DNA of 40,276 nucleotides. Source: a bacterium. Its GTDB lineage: Bacteria; Bacillota; Clostridia; Oscillospirales; Oscillospiraceae. Position numbers and translations under genes: made by a program. Shown here piece by piece: positions 15,142 to 23,510 of the stretch; positions within the stretch are counted from its first letter, which is position 1; every line of letters starts with the position of its first letter. Location: contig JAHYYS010000012.1 in the NCBI GenBank assembly GCA_019424865.1, positions 1 through 40,276 on the forward strand, in the 5' to 3' direction. The notes under the pieces were generated by a model. It was given only the letters and a program-made list of their open reading frames with translations. It did not search any database and was not told the origin of the DNA.

Positions 15142-15659
15142 GCTTCTCCCTCCTGATCCAGACGTTCAATGGACACAACCGGTCCGACGCCCACATAGCC
15201 CGGGCCCCGGACATAGGCGGTTCCGCCCACCCGGATGGTATAGCCGCTGCTCAGGTTCAGATACTGATCGCTGATGGTGCAGGGGGACTCCACCGTGACC
15301 AGCACGTCCTCGCAGCCGGGGATCTGGGCCTGGACATACTGGCGGGTCTCCTGGTTGAGGATCTGGGTGGTGGCGGGGACGGACTCCACCGATACCACGG
15401 TGCCCAGGGCGTAATTCTGAATGGTGTCCTCCAGGGCGTCGCCGGGCTGAATCAGCGCGCCGTTCCCCTCGGCCAGCCCCTGAAAGCGGATGGTGTAGCG
15501 CACGGTGGAGGCGGGGGAGGCTGTCTCCCCTGAGGAGGGGGCGGCCTGGGGCTTGAGGGCGTTCCACAGCACAAAGGCCCCCACCGCCAGGGCGATGATC
15601 AGCACAATGGCGTCAAACAGGTTCAGCCGCAGACGAAATTTTTGATTATGTTGTTCCAT
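15138..15659 (-). CDS. DUF4330-like membrane-anchored protein, paralog of its neighbour
   Basis: The product has 173 aa and the same architecture as the next gene: short basic N-terminus (KFRLRLNLFDAIVLIIALAV) running into one membrane helix, a Ser/Pro linker, then a beta-rich domain with matching features (IQPGDALEDTIQNYALGTVV; VLVTVESP). The N-terminal hallmark of DUF4330 is weaker, but the LFDAIVLI segment aligns with SVIDLLVI. The start lies 14 bases inside the preceding glycosyltransferase gene and the stop overlaps the next start. The pair probably acts as a heteromer. Confidence 0.7.
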   Translation of the reverse strand: MEQHNQKFRLRLNLFDAIVLIIALAVGAFVLWNALKPQAAPSSGETASPASTVRYTIRFQGLAEGNGALIQPGDALEDTIQNYALGTVVSVESVPATTQILNQETRQYVQAQIPGCEDVLVTVESPCTISDQYLNLSSGYTIRVGGTAYVRGPGYVGVGPVVSIERLDQEGEA

Positions 15660-16779
15660 GAGCGTCTCCTTTCAGCACGTCCAGATAGACGCGCTCAATC
15701 TGCTTTGCAAACACTTCTCCAGTGAATTGGCTCTGAAAGAGCTCGCCGGCCCGGCGGCCCATGGCGGTCCGCTCCTCCGGGTGATCCAGCAGCCGCTCCA
15801 TACAGTCGGCCAGGGCGGCGCTGTCCCGGCTGGGGAAGACAAGGCCGTTGTCCCCGTCCTTGACCAGCCAGGGGTTGCCGCCGTAGTCGCTGACAATGGA
15901 GGGGAGCCCCAGGCTCATGCCCTCCAGCAGGGCCATGCTGGTGGCCTCGGTGCCATAGGAGGCGTTGAGCTGTACGTCCAGAATGTTGAGCAGCTCTCCC
16001 ACGTCGGAGCGGAAGCCCAGCATCTGCACCGTGTCCTCCACCCCCATCTCCACCACGGCCCGGGACACCTCCTCTTCAAAGGAGCCTGTCCCGGCCACAA
16101 GCACCCGAAAATCGGTGCGGCCCCGGTCCTGAAGCAGGCGGGCGGCGTGAATCAGGTACAGATGGCCCTTGTAGTCCTCAATGCGGGCCAGGATGCCGAA
16201 GACCACGGTCTCGGGGGGGATGCCCAGGCTCTCCCGCAGGGCTGCGCGCGCCTGGGGGGAGGTAGGCGGCACAGGGGCGGTGCCGTTCATGACCACGGTA
16301 ATCTTTTTCGGGGAGATCCCCCCCTCCAGCAGGTTGTCCCGCGTGGCGGGGCTGACGGCGATGATGTGGTCGGCATAGTGCTCGTTGATCCACTTGTTGA
16401 CCCACCGACCGGGGGGATATTTCAGCTTGGAGGGGACGGGAAAGGCGGAGTGCCGGCTGTACACCACCGGCACGCGGCACCGGCGGGCCGCGATACGGCC
16501 GGACAGAGCTCCGTGGGTGTGGACCAAGTCGGGCTTTACCTGGCGGATGAGGGCCTGCAGGGCCTTTACATCGTCCTTGTGATAGGAGCGGTCGGCCATG
16601 CCGTCCACCTCAAATACCGGGGCGCCCGCCTGCTCCAGCGGCTCCTTCAGAAGGCTGCCCCTTGGGATGGCGGCCATGGGCTCGAACCGGCTGCGGTCGG
16701 CGTATTTCAAATAGTTGAGAATCACCCGCCCCGCCCCGCCGATGTTGGTGTCGCTGATGATGTTTAAAACGCGGATCAA
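15646..16779 (-). CDS. GT4-type glycosyltransferase
   Basis: The product has 377 aa and is a GT-B retaining glycosyltransferase that moves a sugar from a nucleotide-sugar donor to a growing lipid-linked glycan on the cytoplasmic side. The acceptor half starts with RVLNIISDTNIGGAGRVILN and has DLVHTHGALSGRIAARR. The donor half carries ILARIEDYKGHLYLIHAARL and the E-x7-E type motif in YGTEATSMALLEGMSLGLPS. Length is typical of the family. The start overlaps the upstream ligase-like gene by 4 bases and the end overlaps a DUF4330-like gene by 14. The sugar is not predictable. Confidence 0.9.
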   Translation of the reverse strand: MIRVLNIISDTNIGGAGRVILNYLKYADRSRFEPMAAIPRGSLLKEPLEQAGAPVFEVDGMADRSYHKDDVKALQALIRQVKPDLVHTHGALSGRIAARRCRVPVVYSRHSAFPVPSKLKYPPGRWVNKWINEHYADHIIAVSPATRDNLLEGGISPKKITVVMNGTAPVPPTSPQARAALRESLGIPPETVVFGILARIEDYKGHLYLIHAARLLQDRGRTDFRVLVAGTGSFEEEVSRAVVEMGVEDTVQMLGFRSDVGELLNILDVQLNASYGTEATSMALLEGMSLGLPSIVSDYGGNPWLVKDGDNGLVFPSRDSAALADCMERLLDHPEERTAMGRRAGELFQSQFTGEVFAKQIERVYLDVLKGDAHGTT

Positions 16780-18224
16780 TCCTTCAGCCCCCCTTCCGGC
16801 AGGCTGCTGCGCCGGGCGGCCAGCCCGCCCAGGGCCAGGAAGACGAAGAACAGGAACATGACCCGGTAATTATAGAAGGAGTAGTCGGTCATGGCCTGGA
16901 CCATGAAGCCGCAGGCGCCGGAAGTAAAGGCAATCTGCAGCATCCGGCTGGTCCAGTCCTTCTCACGGCTGAGGGCGGAGCACAGCATGCGGAAATAGAC
17001 AAACAACAAAAGGATAAAGACGACCAGGGCCGTGATGCCCGCGTCGCACACAATCTGCAAAAACAGGTTGTGGGAGTGGGGCGCGGTGATGGCGTTATAG
17101 CTGTATGCGGGATAGACCATGTTGAAGGCGTCCTCCCCCGGTCCGATGCCGCACAGCCAATACTCCTTCAGCATAGCCAGGGTGCCCAGCCAGATATACA
17201 GGCGGTAGGAGGTGGAGTCGTCGCTGAGATCGCCGATGCTGGTAAAGCGGGTGATGACCGTCTCCGGCAGGACAAAGTACAGGGCGATAAGGGCGAAGGG
17301 GGCCAGCAGCATCAGCCTGGGGTTGAGGAATACGAAGAACACCGCCCCTGCGAAAAGCAGACCCAGCCAGGCCCCGCGGGAGAAGGTGAGCAGCATGCAC
17401 ACGCACATCAGGCCGCAGCAGCACAGATAGAAGATCCGCGCCCCCCACTCCCGGCTGGACAGCAGCTTGGCCCCGCCCAGGGGAATGGCCAGAAGGAAGT
17501 ACTGCCCCAGCATATTGGGATTTTCCAGGGTGGAGGGCACCCGGAATTCGATGCCGGAGAACATGTCGCTGTCCACCCAGGCGGCGGACTGGTATCCCCA
17601 GCGGAAAATATACTGGAGAATGCCGTAGGCGGCCACAGCGGTCCCCGCCAGCACCATAAGGAAAATCAGGGTGTCCAGCTGCCGCCGGTTGGAGACGGCG
17701 TTGCCCAGCACCACGGCGAACAGGATAAAGGCCACCCGCAGCAGCCCGGGGTTCAGGCTGCCTTCCAGATCCACGGAGAAGAAGGTGCCCGCCAGATAGA
17801 TGGCGGCGTACAGAATAATATACCGGTTGATGGGGGACCAGGCCAGAGGGCGGTCCCGCTCCCGCACCAGGCGCAGGGCGACGCAGGCATAGCCGATGGC
17901 GGCCAGCCCCAGCACCGCCATGGTGGGCAGGAAGGGGGCGAGCACCGCCGGCAGCGCGCACCAGAACCAGGCCTGCAGGAAGACGCTGCCTGCAAACAGG
18001 CGCTCCAGATGCAGCAGCTCGTACAGCCGGCACAGCCCCCGCCGGATCAGGGACCAGAGCTTGAAGAAGATGCTGCTCTCCGAGGCCCCGGCCCCCCAGC
18101 CCGCCGGGTGGAGGAACCAGCTTATTACGCCGCTGCTGTGCCACTGCCTGCTAAACCACAGGCAGATAGCGGTCAGCGCCCGCCACAGCAGGCTGCCGTC
18201 CAATACTTGCTTGACTTGTTCCAT
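16776..18224 (-). CDS. O-antigen ligase/polymerase-like membrane protein (Wzy/WaaL type)
   Basis: The product has 482 aa and at least ten hydrophobic segments. The long outer loop of the Wzy/WaaL/RfaL family is recognisable in GTLAMLKEYWLCGIGPGEDA followed by APHSHNLFLQIVCDAGITAL, where the H-x-N/H motif of this family lies. Further conserved parts are STLENPNMLGQYFLLAIPLG and LTFSRGAWLGLLFAG. Such proteins polymerise or transfer lipid-linked glycans on the outer face of the membrane. It follows the murJ-like gene after 3 bp and overlaps the next glycosyltransferase by 4 bp. Polymerase versus ligase cannot be separated by sequence alone. Confidence 0.88.
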   Translation of the reverse strand: MEQVKQVLDGSLLWRALTAICLWFSRQWHSSGVISWFLHPAGWGAGASESSIFFKLWSLIRRGLCRLYELLHLERLFAGSVFLQAWFWCALPAVLAPFLPTMAVLGLAAIGYACVALRLVRERDRPLAWSPINRYIILYAAIYLAGTFFSVDLEGSLNPGLLRVAFILFAVVLGNAVSNRRQLDTLIFLMVLAGTAVAAYGILQYIFRWGYQSAAWVDSDMFSGIEFRVPSTLENPNMLGQYFLLAIPLGGAKLLSSREWGARIFYLCCCGLMCVCMLLTFSRGAWLGLLFAGAVFFVFLNPRLMLLAPFALIALYFVLPETVITRFTSIGDLSDDSTSYRLYIWLGTLAMLKEYWLCGIGPGEDAFNMVYPAYSYNAITAPHSHNLFLQIVCDAGITALVVFILLLFVYFRMLCSALSREKDWTSRMLQIAFTSGACGFMVQAMTDYSFYNYRVMFLFFVFLALGGLAARRSSLPEGGLKD

Positions 18225-18227
18225 GGC

Positions 18228-19790
18228 TCAACCTCGCTTTATGACACGTTTGATCCAGACCAGGCACAGCCTGGCCTCTCCCAGCCCCATCGCCAGGGCC
18301 AGAAGGAAATAGACCGCCGCGCCCAGCAGGGCGCACAGCCCCAGGCACAGCAGTTCCCCCGCCTTTCCGGCGGGGAGCAGGGCCTCCAGACCGCCCAGAG
18401 CCCCGGCGGCACACAGGCCGGTGGCGGCGGCGGCCAGCAGCATTTTGACAAAGTCGCCGGCAAAGGAGCGGTCCACCAGCCCCGCGCCCCGGCGCTCCAG
18501 AGGAATAAGCAGAAGCAGGGCGTATACCGTGGAGGACACGGCGGAGGAGAAGGCCAGCCCCGCCACCCCGAAGGGGCCGGTAAGGACCATGCACAGCACA
18601 AGGTTGCAGGCGATGGCGGCCGCCCCAGCCAGCAGAGGCCCGCGCCCCTCCTGCCGGGCGAAGTAGGCCCGGCTGAGTACATTCTGCACCGCATAGCCCG
18701 TCATGCCCAGACTGGCCCAGACCAGGGCGGTGGAGGTGATGTCCACCGAAAAGGAATCAAATTCCCCGCCTCCATAAATAAAGGAGATCAGCGGCCGGGC
18801 CACCGCCATCAGGCCGGCGGACATGGGCAGGACAAAAAACAAACTGGTGTGAAGGGTCTGGCGCAGGGTGTCCCGAAATTCCCCCTCCTGTCCGCCGGCG
18901 GTAAGCCGGGAGAGCCGGGGGAAGATCACGTTGGTGACCGACAGGATAAAGGTGCCGGCAATGACCAGATAGAGATTGGTGGAGTATTCCAGGGCGGCCA
19001 CGCCGGCCCCGTTGTACAGCTGGGAGCCGAACCGGGAATTGATGACCAGATTGATGGGCTGTACCCAGGTGGACACCATCACCGGCCCCATCAGGGCGAA
19101 GACCTTTTTCATCCCCTGGGAGCGCAGGTTCAGCCCCGGCTGGTAGTGATAGCCCAGCCGCCGGAGCGGCGGGATCTGAATCAGCCCCTGGAGCAGCCAG
19201 CCCACCAGATAGGCCGCCGCCAGCCCATAGATGCCGAACCGGTCGTTGCACAGGAAGAAATAGAGGATAATGACCAGGTTGGAGGCGGCGGACATCAGGG
19301 CGGGGGCGGTGAAGTGGTCCTGGGCCTGTAAAATGCCCACCAGGGAAAAGGCAATGCCCGAGAACAAAACGGTGGGAAACATCACCCGGGTGAGGGAGAC
19401 GGCCAGCGCTGTGGTCTGGGCGTCCTCATAGTCGGCGAACAGCGCCACCAGCGGCTGGGGGAACAGCATGCCCAGCACGGTGAGCGCCCCGGTGAGCAGG
19501 GCGATCACCGTGAGGAATTCCCCGGCAAAGCGCATGGCCTCCCGCTTTCCCTTTTTGGCCAGATACTCGCTGAACACCGGGATAAAGCAGGAGGCGATGG
19601 CGCTGGCAAACACAGCGTCAAAAAACACCCGGGGAATGCGGCTGGCAGTGAAAAAGGCGCTGGCCTGGGGCCCCACGCTGTAATGGACGGCCAGCAGCCG
19701 GTCCCGGTACAGCCCCAGCACCTTGCCCAGCAGGGTGATCACCATGACCAGACTGATGGTTTTCGCGGCGTTTCCGCGCGGTTCCTCCAC
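18228..19790 (-). CDS. murJ: MurJ/MviN-family lipid-linked glycan flippase
   Basis: The product has 520 aa and about 14 membrane segments, of the MATE-like MOP fold. Family features: an N-terminal helix with ITLLGKVLGLYRDRLLAVHY (MurJ-type charged GxxRD), FAVSAIASCFIPVFSEY-like second helix, LQAQDHFTAPALMSAASNL, and SRAYFARQEG in the second half. GTG at 19790 is chosen because AAGGGGG lies 8 bases upstream; the frame is open to 19853 without an SD there. It is the first gene of the polysaccharide operon, so it may flip the polymer precursor and not only lipid II. Whether another murJ exists elsewhere in the genome cannot be seen here. Confidence 0.88.
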   Translation of the reverse strand: MEEPRGNAAKTISLVMVITLLGKVLGLYRDRLLAVHYSVGPQASAFFTASRIPRVFFDAVFASAIASCFIPVFSEYLAKKGKREAMRFAGEFLTVIALLTGALTVLGMLFPQPLVALFADYEDAQTTALAVSLTRVMFPTVLFSGIAFSLVGILQAQDHFTAPALMSAASNLVIILYFFLCNDRFGIYGLAAAYLVGWLLQGLIQIPPLRRLGYHYQPGLNLRSQGMKKVFALMGPVMVSTWVQPINLVINSRFGSQLYNGAGVAALEYSTNLYLVIAGTFILSVTNVIFPRLSRLTAGGQEGEFRDTLRQTLHTSLFFVLPMSAGLMAVARPLISFIYGGGEFDSFSVDITSTALVWASLGMTGYAVQNVLSRAYFARQEGRGPLLAGAAAIACNLVLCMVLTGPFGVAGLAFSSAVSSTVYALLLLIPLERRGAGLVDRSFAGDFVKMLLAAAATGLCAAGALGGLEALLPAGKAGELLCLGLCALLGAAVYFLLALAMGLGEARLCLVWIKRVIKRG

Positions 19791-19824
19791 AGGGCGCACC
19801 CCCTTAATTTTTGGCAATCGACTT

Positions 19825-19853
19825 ATTTTACACCAAGCAATCCCGTTTTTCAA
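19825..19853 (-). promoter_or_regulatory. Promoter of the polysaccharide operon
   Basis: Minus-strand TTGAAA (19853-19848), a 17-bp spacer and TAAAAT (19830-19825), 28 bp after transcription begins to the GTG start of the flippase gene. Confidence 0.7.
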
Positions 19854-19944
19854 CCTCTCCTTCCCCAGTTCACAGCTTGTTTACAGTTGAGGGACCGGCC
19901 CTTGTTTTTCCAGAACAGCCGGCGGAATTTCTCCCTTTTTTCCG

Positions 19945-19973
19945 TTGAAACTCCCGCGGCAAGCTGGTATAAT
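19945..19973 (+). promoter_or_regulatory. Sigma-A promoter of the SLH/NAGPA gene
   Basis: TTGAAA (19945-19950), a 17-bp spacer and a perfect TATAAT (19968-19973). It lies back to back with the polysaccharide operon promoter, about 90 bp away, so both could be co-regulated. Confidence 0.85.
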
Positions 19974-20023
19974 GGAGCCATTCGCTGGTTTACATATTGT
20001 CAAACTGCAAAGAAGGAGCGCCC

Positions 20024-22975
20024 ATGAAACATATTGCCAGATCTTCTGTGTTCCGCCGGACCGCCGCCCTGCTGCTGGCTGCGGTTCTGGCTCTCCCGAC
20101 CGTGTACGCCGCCGCTGGGGAGCAAAAGCTGCAGACCACCAGCACGCTGACCGACGGCCTGACCTACCGCAACACGGTTACCGTCAACAACTCCAGCCGG
20201 ATTGAGAGCTTTTCTCTGGAGCTGGAGCCCGACAGCCAGGTCCAGCCCATTATGATCCAGGCCTCCGGCACAGTTTACGGCGCCGCCACCATCAACCGGG
20301 CGGTGACCCAGGCCCAGGAGATGGGATATCACGTGCTGGGCGCCATCAACACCGACTTTTTTTCCACCTCCTCCGGGGTGCCCATCGGCATTGTGATTGA
20401 GGACGGGGTGTATAAGTCCAGCGCCGAGGGCCGTCCCGCGGTGCTCATCGCCGGGGAAGATGAGGATGAGGAGGAAATTTCCCTGTTGGAGAGCCCCCAG
20501 GTCAAGATGACCCTGACCAACCAGCGCACCGGACAGTCCATCTCCCCCCACCACGTGAACAAGCTGCGCAGCGAGTCGGGGGGACTCTATGTGCTCAACC
20601 GTGATTTTTCCACCGTGTCCACCCGCACCTCCACCTCGGGCTGGTACGTGCGGATGAAGCTGGTGGAGGGGGATCCCAACGACCCCCTTGGCATCTGGGG
20701 CAGCGCGGACGGGTCGGATACCCTTCTGACCGTGAACTCTACCCTGACCCTGGAGGTCACCGAGCTGCTGCGGACCGATCAGGCCGCCACCATCGGGGAG
20801 GACGAGTACATCCTGACCGCCGCTGACGCCTCGGGCTACCTGGATACCTATAACTCCTTCCAGGTGGGGGATACCATTACCCTGACTACCTCCTGCGAGG
20901 ACGAGGCCCTCTCCCAGGCCCGGTGGGCCGGCGGCGTGGGCGATGTGATGGTTCAGGACGGCCGGATCACTGACTCCACCGACTGGGAGTATGTCAATAA
21001 CGGACGGGCCCCCCGCAGCGCCCTGGGCGTCCGGGAGGACGGCACGCTGGTGCTCTATGCCGTGGACGGGCGGCAGTCGGGCTATTCCATGGGCCTGAGC
21101 CAGATGGATCTGGCCGAGGAGATGCTGGCGCGGGGCTGCGTGTGGGCCGTCAACCTGGACGGCGGCGGCTCCACCGCCATGTCGGTGTGGCTGCCCGGGC
21201 AGTCCGGGGTGGCCATTGTCAACTCCCCCTCGGACGGGCGGGCCAGAAGCTGCGCCACCTACCTGCTGCTGGTCACGGACCGGGAGGGGGACGGCGAGCC
21301 CGACCGGCTGGCCATGGCGGAGGACGGGCTGGTGGTGCTCACCGGATTCTCCGTGACCCTGCCCGATACGCTGGTGCTGGACGACGGGCTGAACATTCTG
21401 GACGAGGAGATCTCCGATTTGTCCATCGAGTCCCGGGAAGACCTGGGCGAAATTGAGGACGGCGTGTACACAGCCGGAGACAGGGCGGGCACCGATACCC
21501 TGCTGCTGGAATCCCGGGACCTGCGGGTAGAGGGGACGGCGGAGATCCACGTGGTGGACACCCTGACCAGCCTGACCATCTCCCGGGAGGGGAGCACCGC
21601 CGCCCTGTCGTCCCTGTCGATCAAGCCGGGGGAGTCAGTGCAGCTGACCGTCACCGGCAGCTATTGGGGCCGCACCGCCCTGCGGGGCTGGAACGGCGTC
21701 ACCTGGACGGTGGAAGGCGACGTGGGCACGGTGGATGAAAACGGGCTGTTCACCGCCTCCTCCAGCGGAGGGACGGGCTCCATCACCGCCACCGCCGGCG
21801 GCCTGAGCCAGACCATCCAGATTGCCCCCAGCTATGTACACCAGGATGTGACGGAGGATCACTGGGCCTATCAGGCGGTGGAGTACTGCTATGCCAACGG
21901 CATCGTGGGCGGAATTACCTCCACCGAGTTTGGCCGGGACCAGTCCATCCGCCGGGGCGACTTCATGCTGATGCTCTATAACGCCGTGGGCAGCCCGGAG
22001 GTGTCCACCGGCTGCACCTTTACCGATGTGTCCCAGAGCGACTACTACTATACCGCCCTCTCCTGGGCCCAGGAGGCCGGCCTGGCCTCGGGCACCGGAG
22101 ACGGGGCCTTCTCCCCCGGGGCCTCCATCACCCGGGAGCAGGCCTTCACCATCCTGCGCCTCGCCCTGCCCCTGCTGGGCAAGGACTGCCCCGACGCCAG
22201 TCTGTCCGTGCTGGACCAGTTTGCCGACAAGGACACCATCGCCGAGTACGCCCGGGGGAACATTGCCACCCTGGTGGCCCAGGGCCTGGTCAGCGGCAAG
22301 GGGACCGGCGTGGATCCCAGGGGCAGCCTGACCCGGGCGGAGATGGCCGTGCTGCTCTATGGCGCCATCACCTTTACCCCGGTTCAGGACGTCCCCACGG
22401 ATCCCCAGGAGCCGGAGGAACCGGAACAGCCTGAGGAGCCTCAGGAGCCCACAGAGCCGGAGGAGCCCGCCGACCCCGGTGACGAAACCCAGCTGCCCGA
22501 CCCCAGCGGCTACACGCTGACCCTGGACCAGAGCCAGGTGGTGCTGAAATCGGGGGAGAGCGCCGTGCTCTCCGCCGTGCTCTCCCCGGAGTGGGAGGGG
22601 GCCCAGATCACCTGGAGCAGCAGCGGGTCCAATGCCGCAGTGGTCACGCCGGAGGGCGTGGTCACCAACCTGTACCCCGGCGCGGGCACCTTCCAGGCCA
22701 CGGTTACCGCCAGCTGGAACGGCCTGACCGCCAGCTGTGTGGTCTACTGTGAGCCTGCCTCCCTGGTGGGGACGGTAGCCGGCGCGGAGGCGGGCCTGAA
22801 CGTCCGCTCCGGCCCGGGCACCGACTACGCCGTCATCGGCGGGCTGAGCAACGGAACCTGGGTAGTGGTGCTCTCCCAGCAGAACGGCTGGTATCAGGTG
22901 CTCTACCGCAACAGCAGCGATCAGGCCGCCATCGGCTATGTATCGGCGGACTATCTGACCCTGACCCAGCGGTAA
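20024..22975 (+). CDS. SLH-anchored exoprotein with phosphodiester glycosidase (NAGPA) domain
   Basis: The product has 983 aa. A signal peptide (about 1-27, ends TVYAAA) is followed by a NAGPA-type domain (about 75-422) with GAINTDFFSTSSGVPIG, APRSALGVREDGTLVLYAVD and the hallmark NLDGGGSTAMSV. This family includes the enzyme uncovering mannose-6-phosphate, so a glycan phosphodiester substrate is possible. Beta-rich Ig-like segments come next, then three SLH domains (about 604-782; TREQ and TRAE motifs), a Pro/Glu linker, a BIG2-like domain (about 826-912) and a bacterial SH3 domain (about 915-983, GLNVRSGPGTDYAVIGGLS). The ATG at 20024 follows AGAAGGAG. It is divergent from the csaB-containing operon, which should make its anchor. 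Substrate unknown. Confidence 0.9.
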   Translation: MKHIARSSVFRRTAALLLAAVLALPTVYAAAGEQKLQTTSTLTDGLTYRNTVTVNNSSRIESFSLELEPDSQVQPIMIQASGTVYGAATINRAVTQAQEMGYHVLGAINTDFFSTSSGVPIGIVIEDGVYKSSAEGRPAVLIAGEDEDEEEISLLESPQVKMTLTNQRTGQSISPHHVNKLRSESGGLYVLNRDFSTVSTRTSTSGWYVRMKLVEGDPNDPLGIWGSADGSDTLLTVNSTLTLEVTELLRTDQAATIGEDEYILTAADASGYLDTYNSFQVGDTITLTTSCEDEALSQARWAGGVGDVMVQDGRITDSTDWEYVNNGRAPRSALGVREDGTLVLYAVDGRQSGYSMGLSQMDLAEEMLARGCVWAVNLDGGGSTAMSVWLPGQSGVAIVNSPSDGRARSCATYLLLVTDREGDGEPDRLAMAEDGLVVLTGFSVTLPDTLVLDDGLNILDEEISDLSIESREDLGEIEDGVYTAGDRAGTDTLLLESRDLRVEGTAEIHVVDTLTSLTISREGSTAALSSLSIKPGESVQLTVTGSYWGRTALRGWNGVTWTVEGDVGTVDENGLFTASSSGGTGSITATAGGLSQTIQIAPSYVHQDVTEDHWAYQAVEYCYANGIVGGITSTEFGRDQSIRRGDFMLMLYNAVGSPEVSTGCTFTDVSQSDYYYTALSWAQEAGLASGTGDGAFSPGASITREQAFTILRLALPLLGKDCPDASLSVLDQFADKDTIAEYARGNIATLVAQGLVSGKGTGVDPRGSLTRAEMAVLLYGAITFTPVQDVPTDPQEPEEPEQPEEPQEPTEPEEPADPGDETQLPDPSGYTLTLDQSQVVLKSGESAVLSAVLSPEWEGAQITWSSSGSNAAVVTPEGVVTNLYPGAGTFQATVTASWNGLTASCVVYCEPASLVGTVAGAEAGLNVRSGPGTDYAVIGGLSNGTWVVVLSQQNGWYQVLYRNSSDQAAIGYVSADYLTLTQR

Positions 22976-22990
22976 TCATTCTATTTCAAA

Positions 22991-23024
22991 GGGGGGACGG
23001 CCTGCCCAATGGCAGGACGTCCCC
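22991..23024 (+). terminator. Hairpin after the SLH/NAGPA gene
   Basis: An interrupted stem of GGGGAC/GTCCCC with inner CCTGCC/GGCAGG and a 4-nt loop starts 15 bp after the stop. There is no U-tract directly behind it. Confidence 0.45.
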
Positions 23025-23035
23025 TCCAGCGTGTC

Positions 23036-23077
23036 AAAAAAGCGGCTTGTCAATTGAAATTGACAAGCCGCTTTTTT
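23036..23077 (+). terminator. Strong bidirectional terminator between SLH/NAGPA and DUF6440 genes
   Basis: A near-perfect 42-bp palindrome begins with six A and ends with six T. It serves the plus-strand gene ending at 22975 and the minus-strand gene ending at 23128. Confidence 0.9.
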
Positions 23078-23127
23078 GAGCAGGATTGCATGCAGGAACT
23101 CCCTGCGGGAGGGCTTTCTTGCCGGTT

Positions 23128-23310
23128 TTACCGGCTCACCGGGGTGATCACCGGCCTTCCCTCCCGGTCCAGCAGGGGGGAGAGCCCGCCGGAATATCCC
23201 TCACTGTGGTAGAGGTAGTTCACCCCGGTCTCCTGATCCACCCAGATTTCCATCACGGTGGCGATGCCCTGCTTGTAAATCCGCTGGAAGCGGTCGGTAT
23301 CCTTTGCCAT
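23128..23310 (-). CDS. DUF6440-like small protein
   Basis: The product has 60 aa and no membrane segment. The central part, WVDQETGVNYLYHSEGYSGG followed by LSPLLDREGRPVI, matches my memory of the DUF6440 family, small Firmicute proteins of unknown function. The ATG at 23310 follows AAGGAGG. It has its own promoter and the shared terminator, so it is a single-gene unit. The family assignment is from memory and not searched. Confidence 0.75.
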   Translation of the reverse strand: MAKDTDRFQRIYKQGIATVMEIWVDQETGVNYLYHSEGYSGGLSPLLDREGRPVITPVSR

Positions 23311-23328
23311 TGTATGGTTCCTCCTTGT

Positions 23329-23357
23329 ATAATATCAATGATAGTTTTCTCAATCAA
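23329..23357 (-). promoter_or_regulatory. Promoter of the DUF6440-like gene
   Basis: Minus-strand TTGATT (23357-23352), a 17-bp spacer and TATTAT (23334-23329), with a very short leader of about 12 nt containing the SD. Confidence 0.65.
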
Positions 23358-23360
23358 AGT

Positions 23361-23477
23361 CTAGAGCCGGAAGAGAAACGGGACGGCCAGCACCGCCAGG
23401 ACGCCAATGAGGAACACGGCGATGACGAATTTGAAATTGCTCCGATCCTCCGGGGACATGTTCCGATAAAACTTCAT
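23361..23477 (-). CDS. 38-aa single-pass membrane peptide, unrecognised
   Basis: The frame runs ATG (23477) to TAG (23361). The product has a polar N-terminal half (MKFYRNMSPEDRSNFKF) followed by one hydrophobic helix of about 19 residues and ends in FRL. AAAAGGAG lies 8 bases before the ATG, which makes translation likely. It is 33 bp after the stop of the last large membrane gene of the GntR/ABC operon and on the same strand, so it probably is the final cistron and may be a small partner of those membrane proteins. No family is recognised. Confidence 0.65.
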   Translation of the reverse strand: MKFYRNMSPEDRSNFKFVIAVFLIGVLAVLAVPFLFRL

Positions 23478-23510
23478 GGAAACAGCTCCTTTTCTCTGTA
23501 TGATGCCGGT

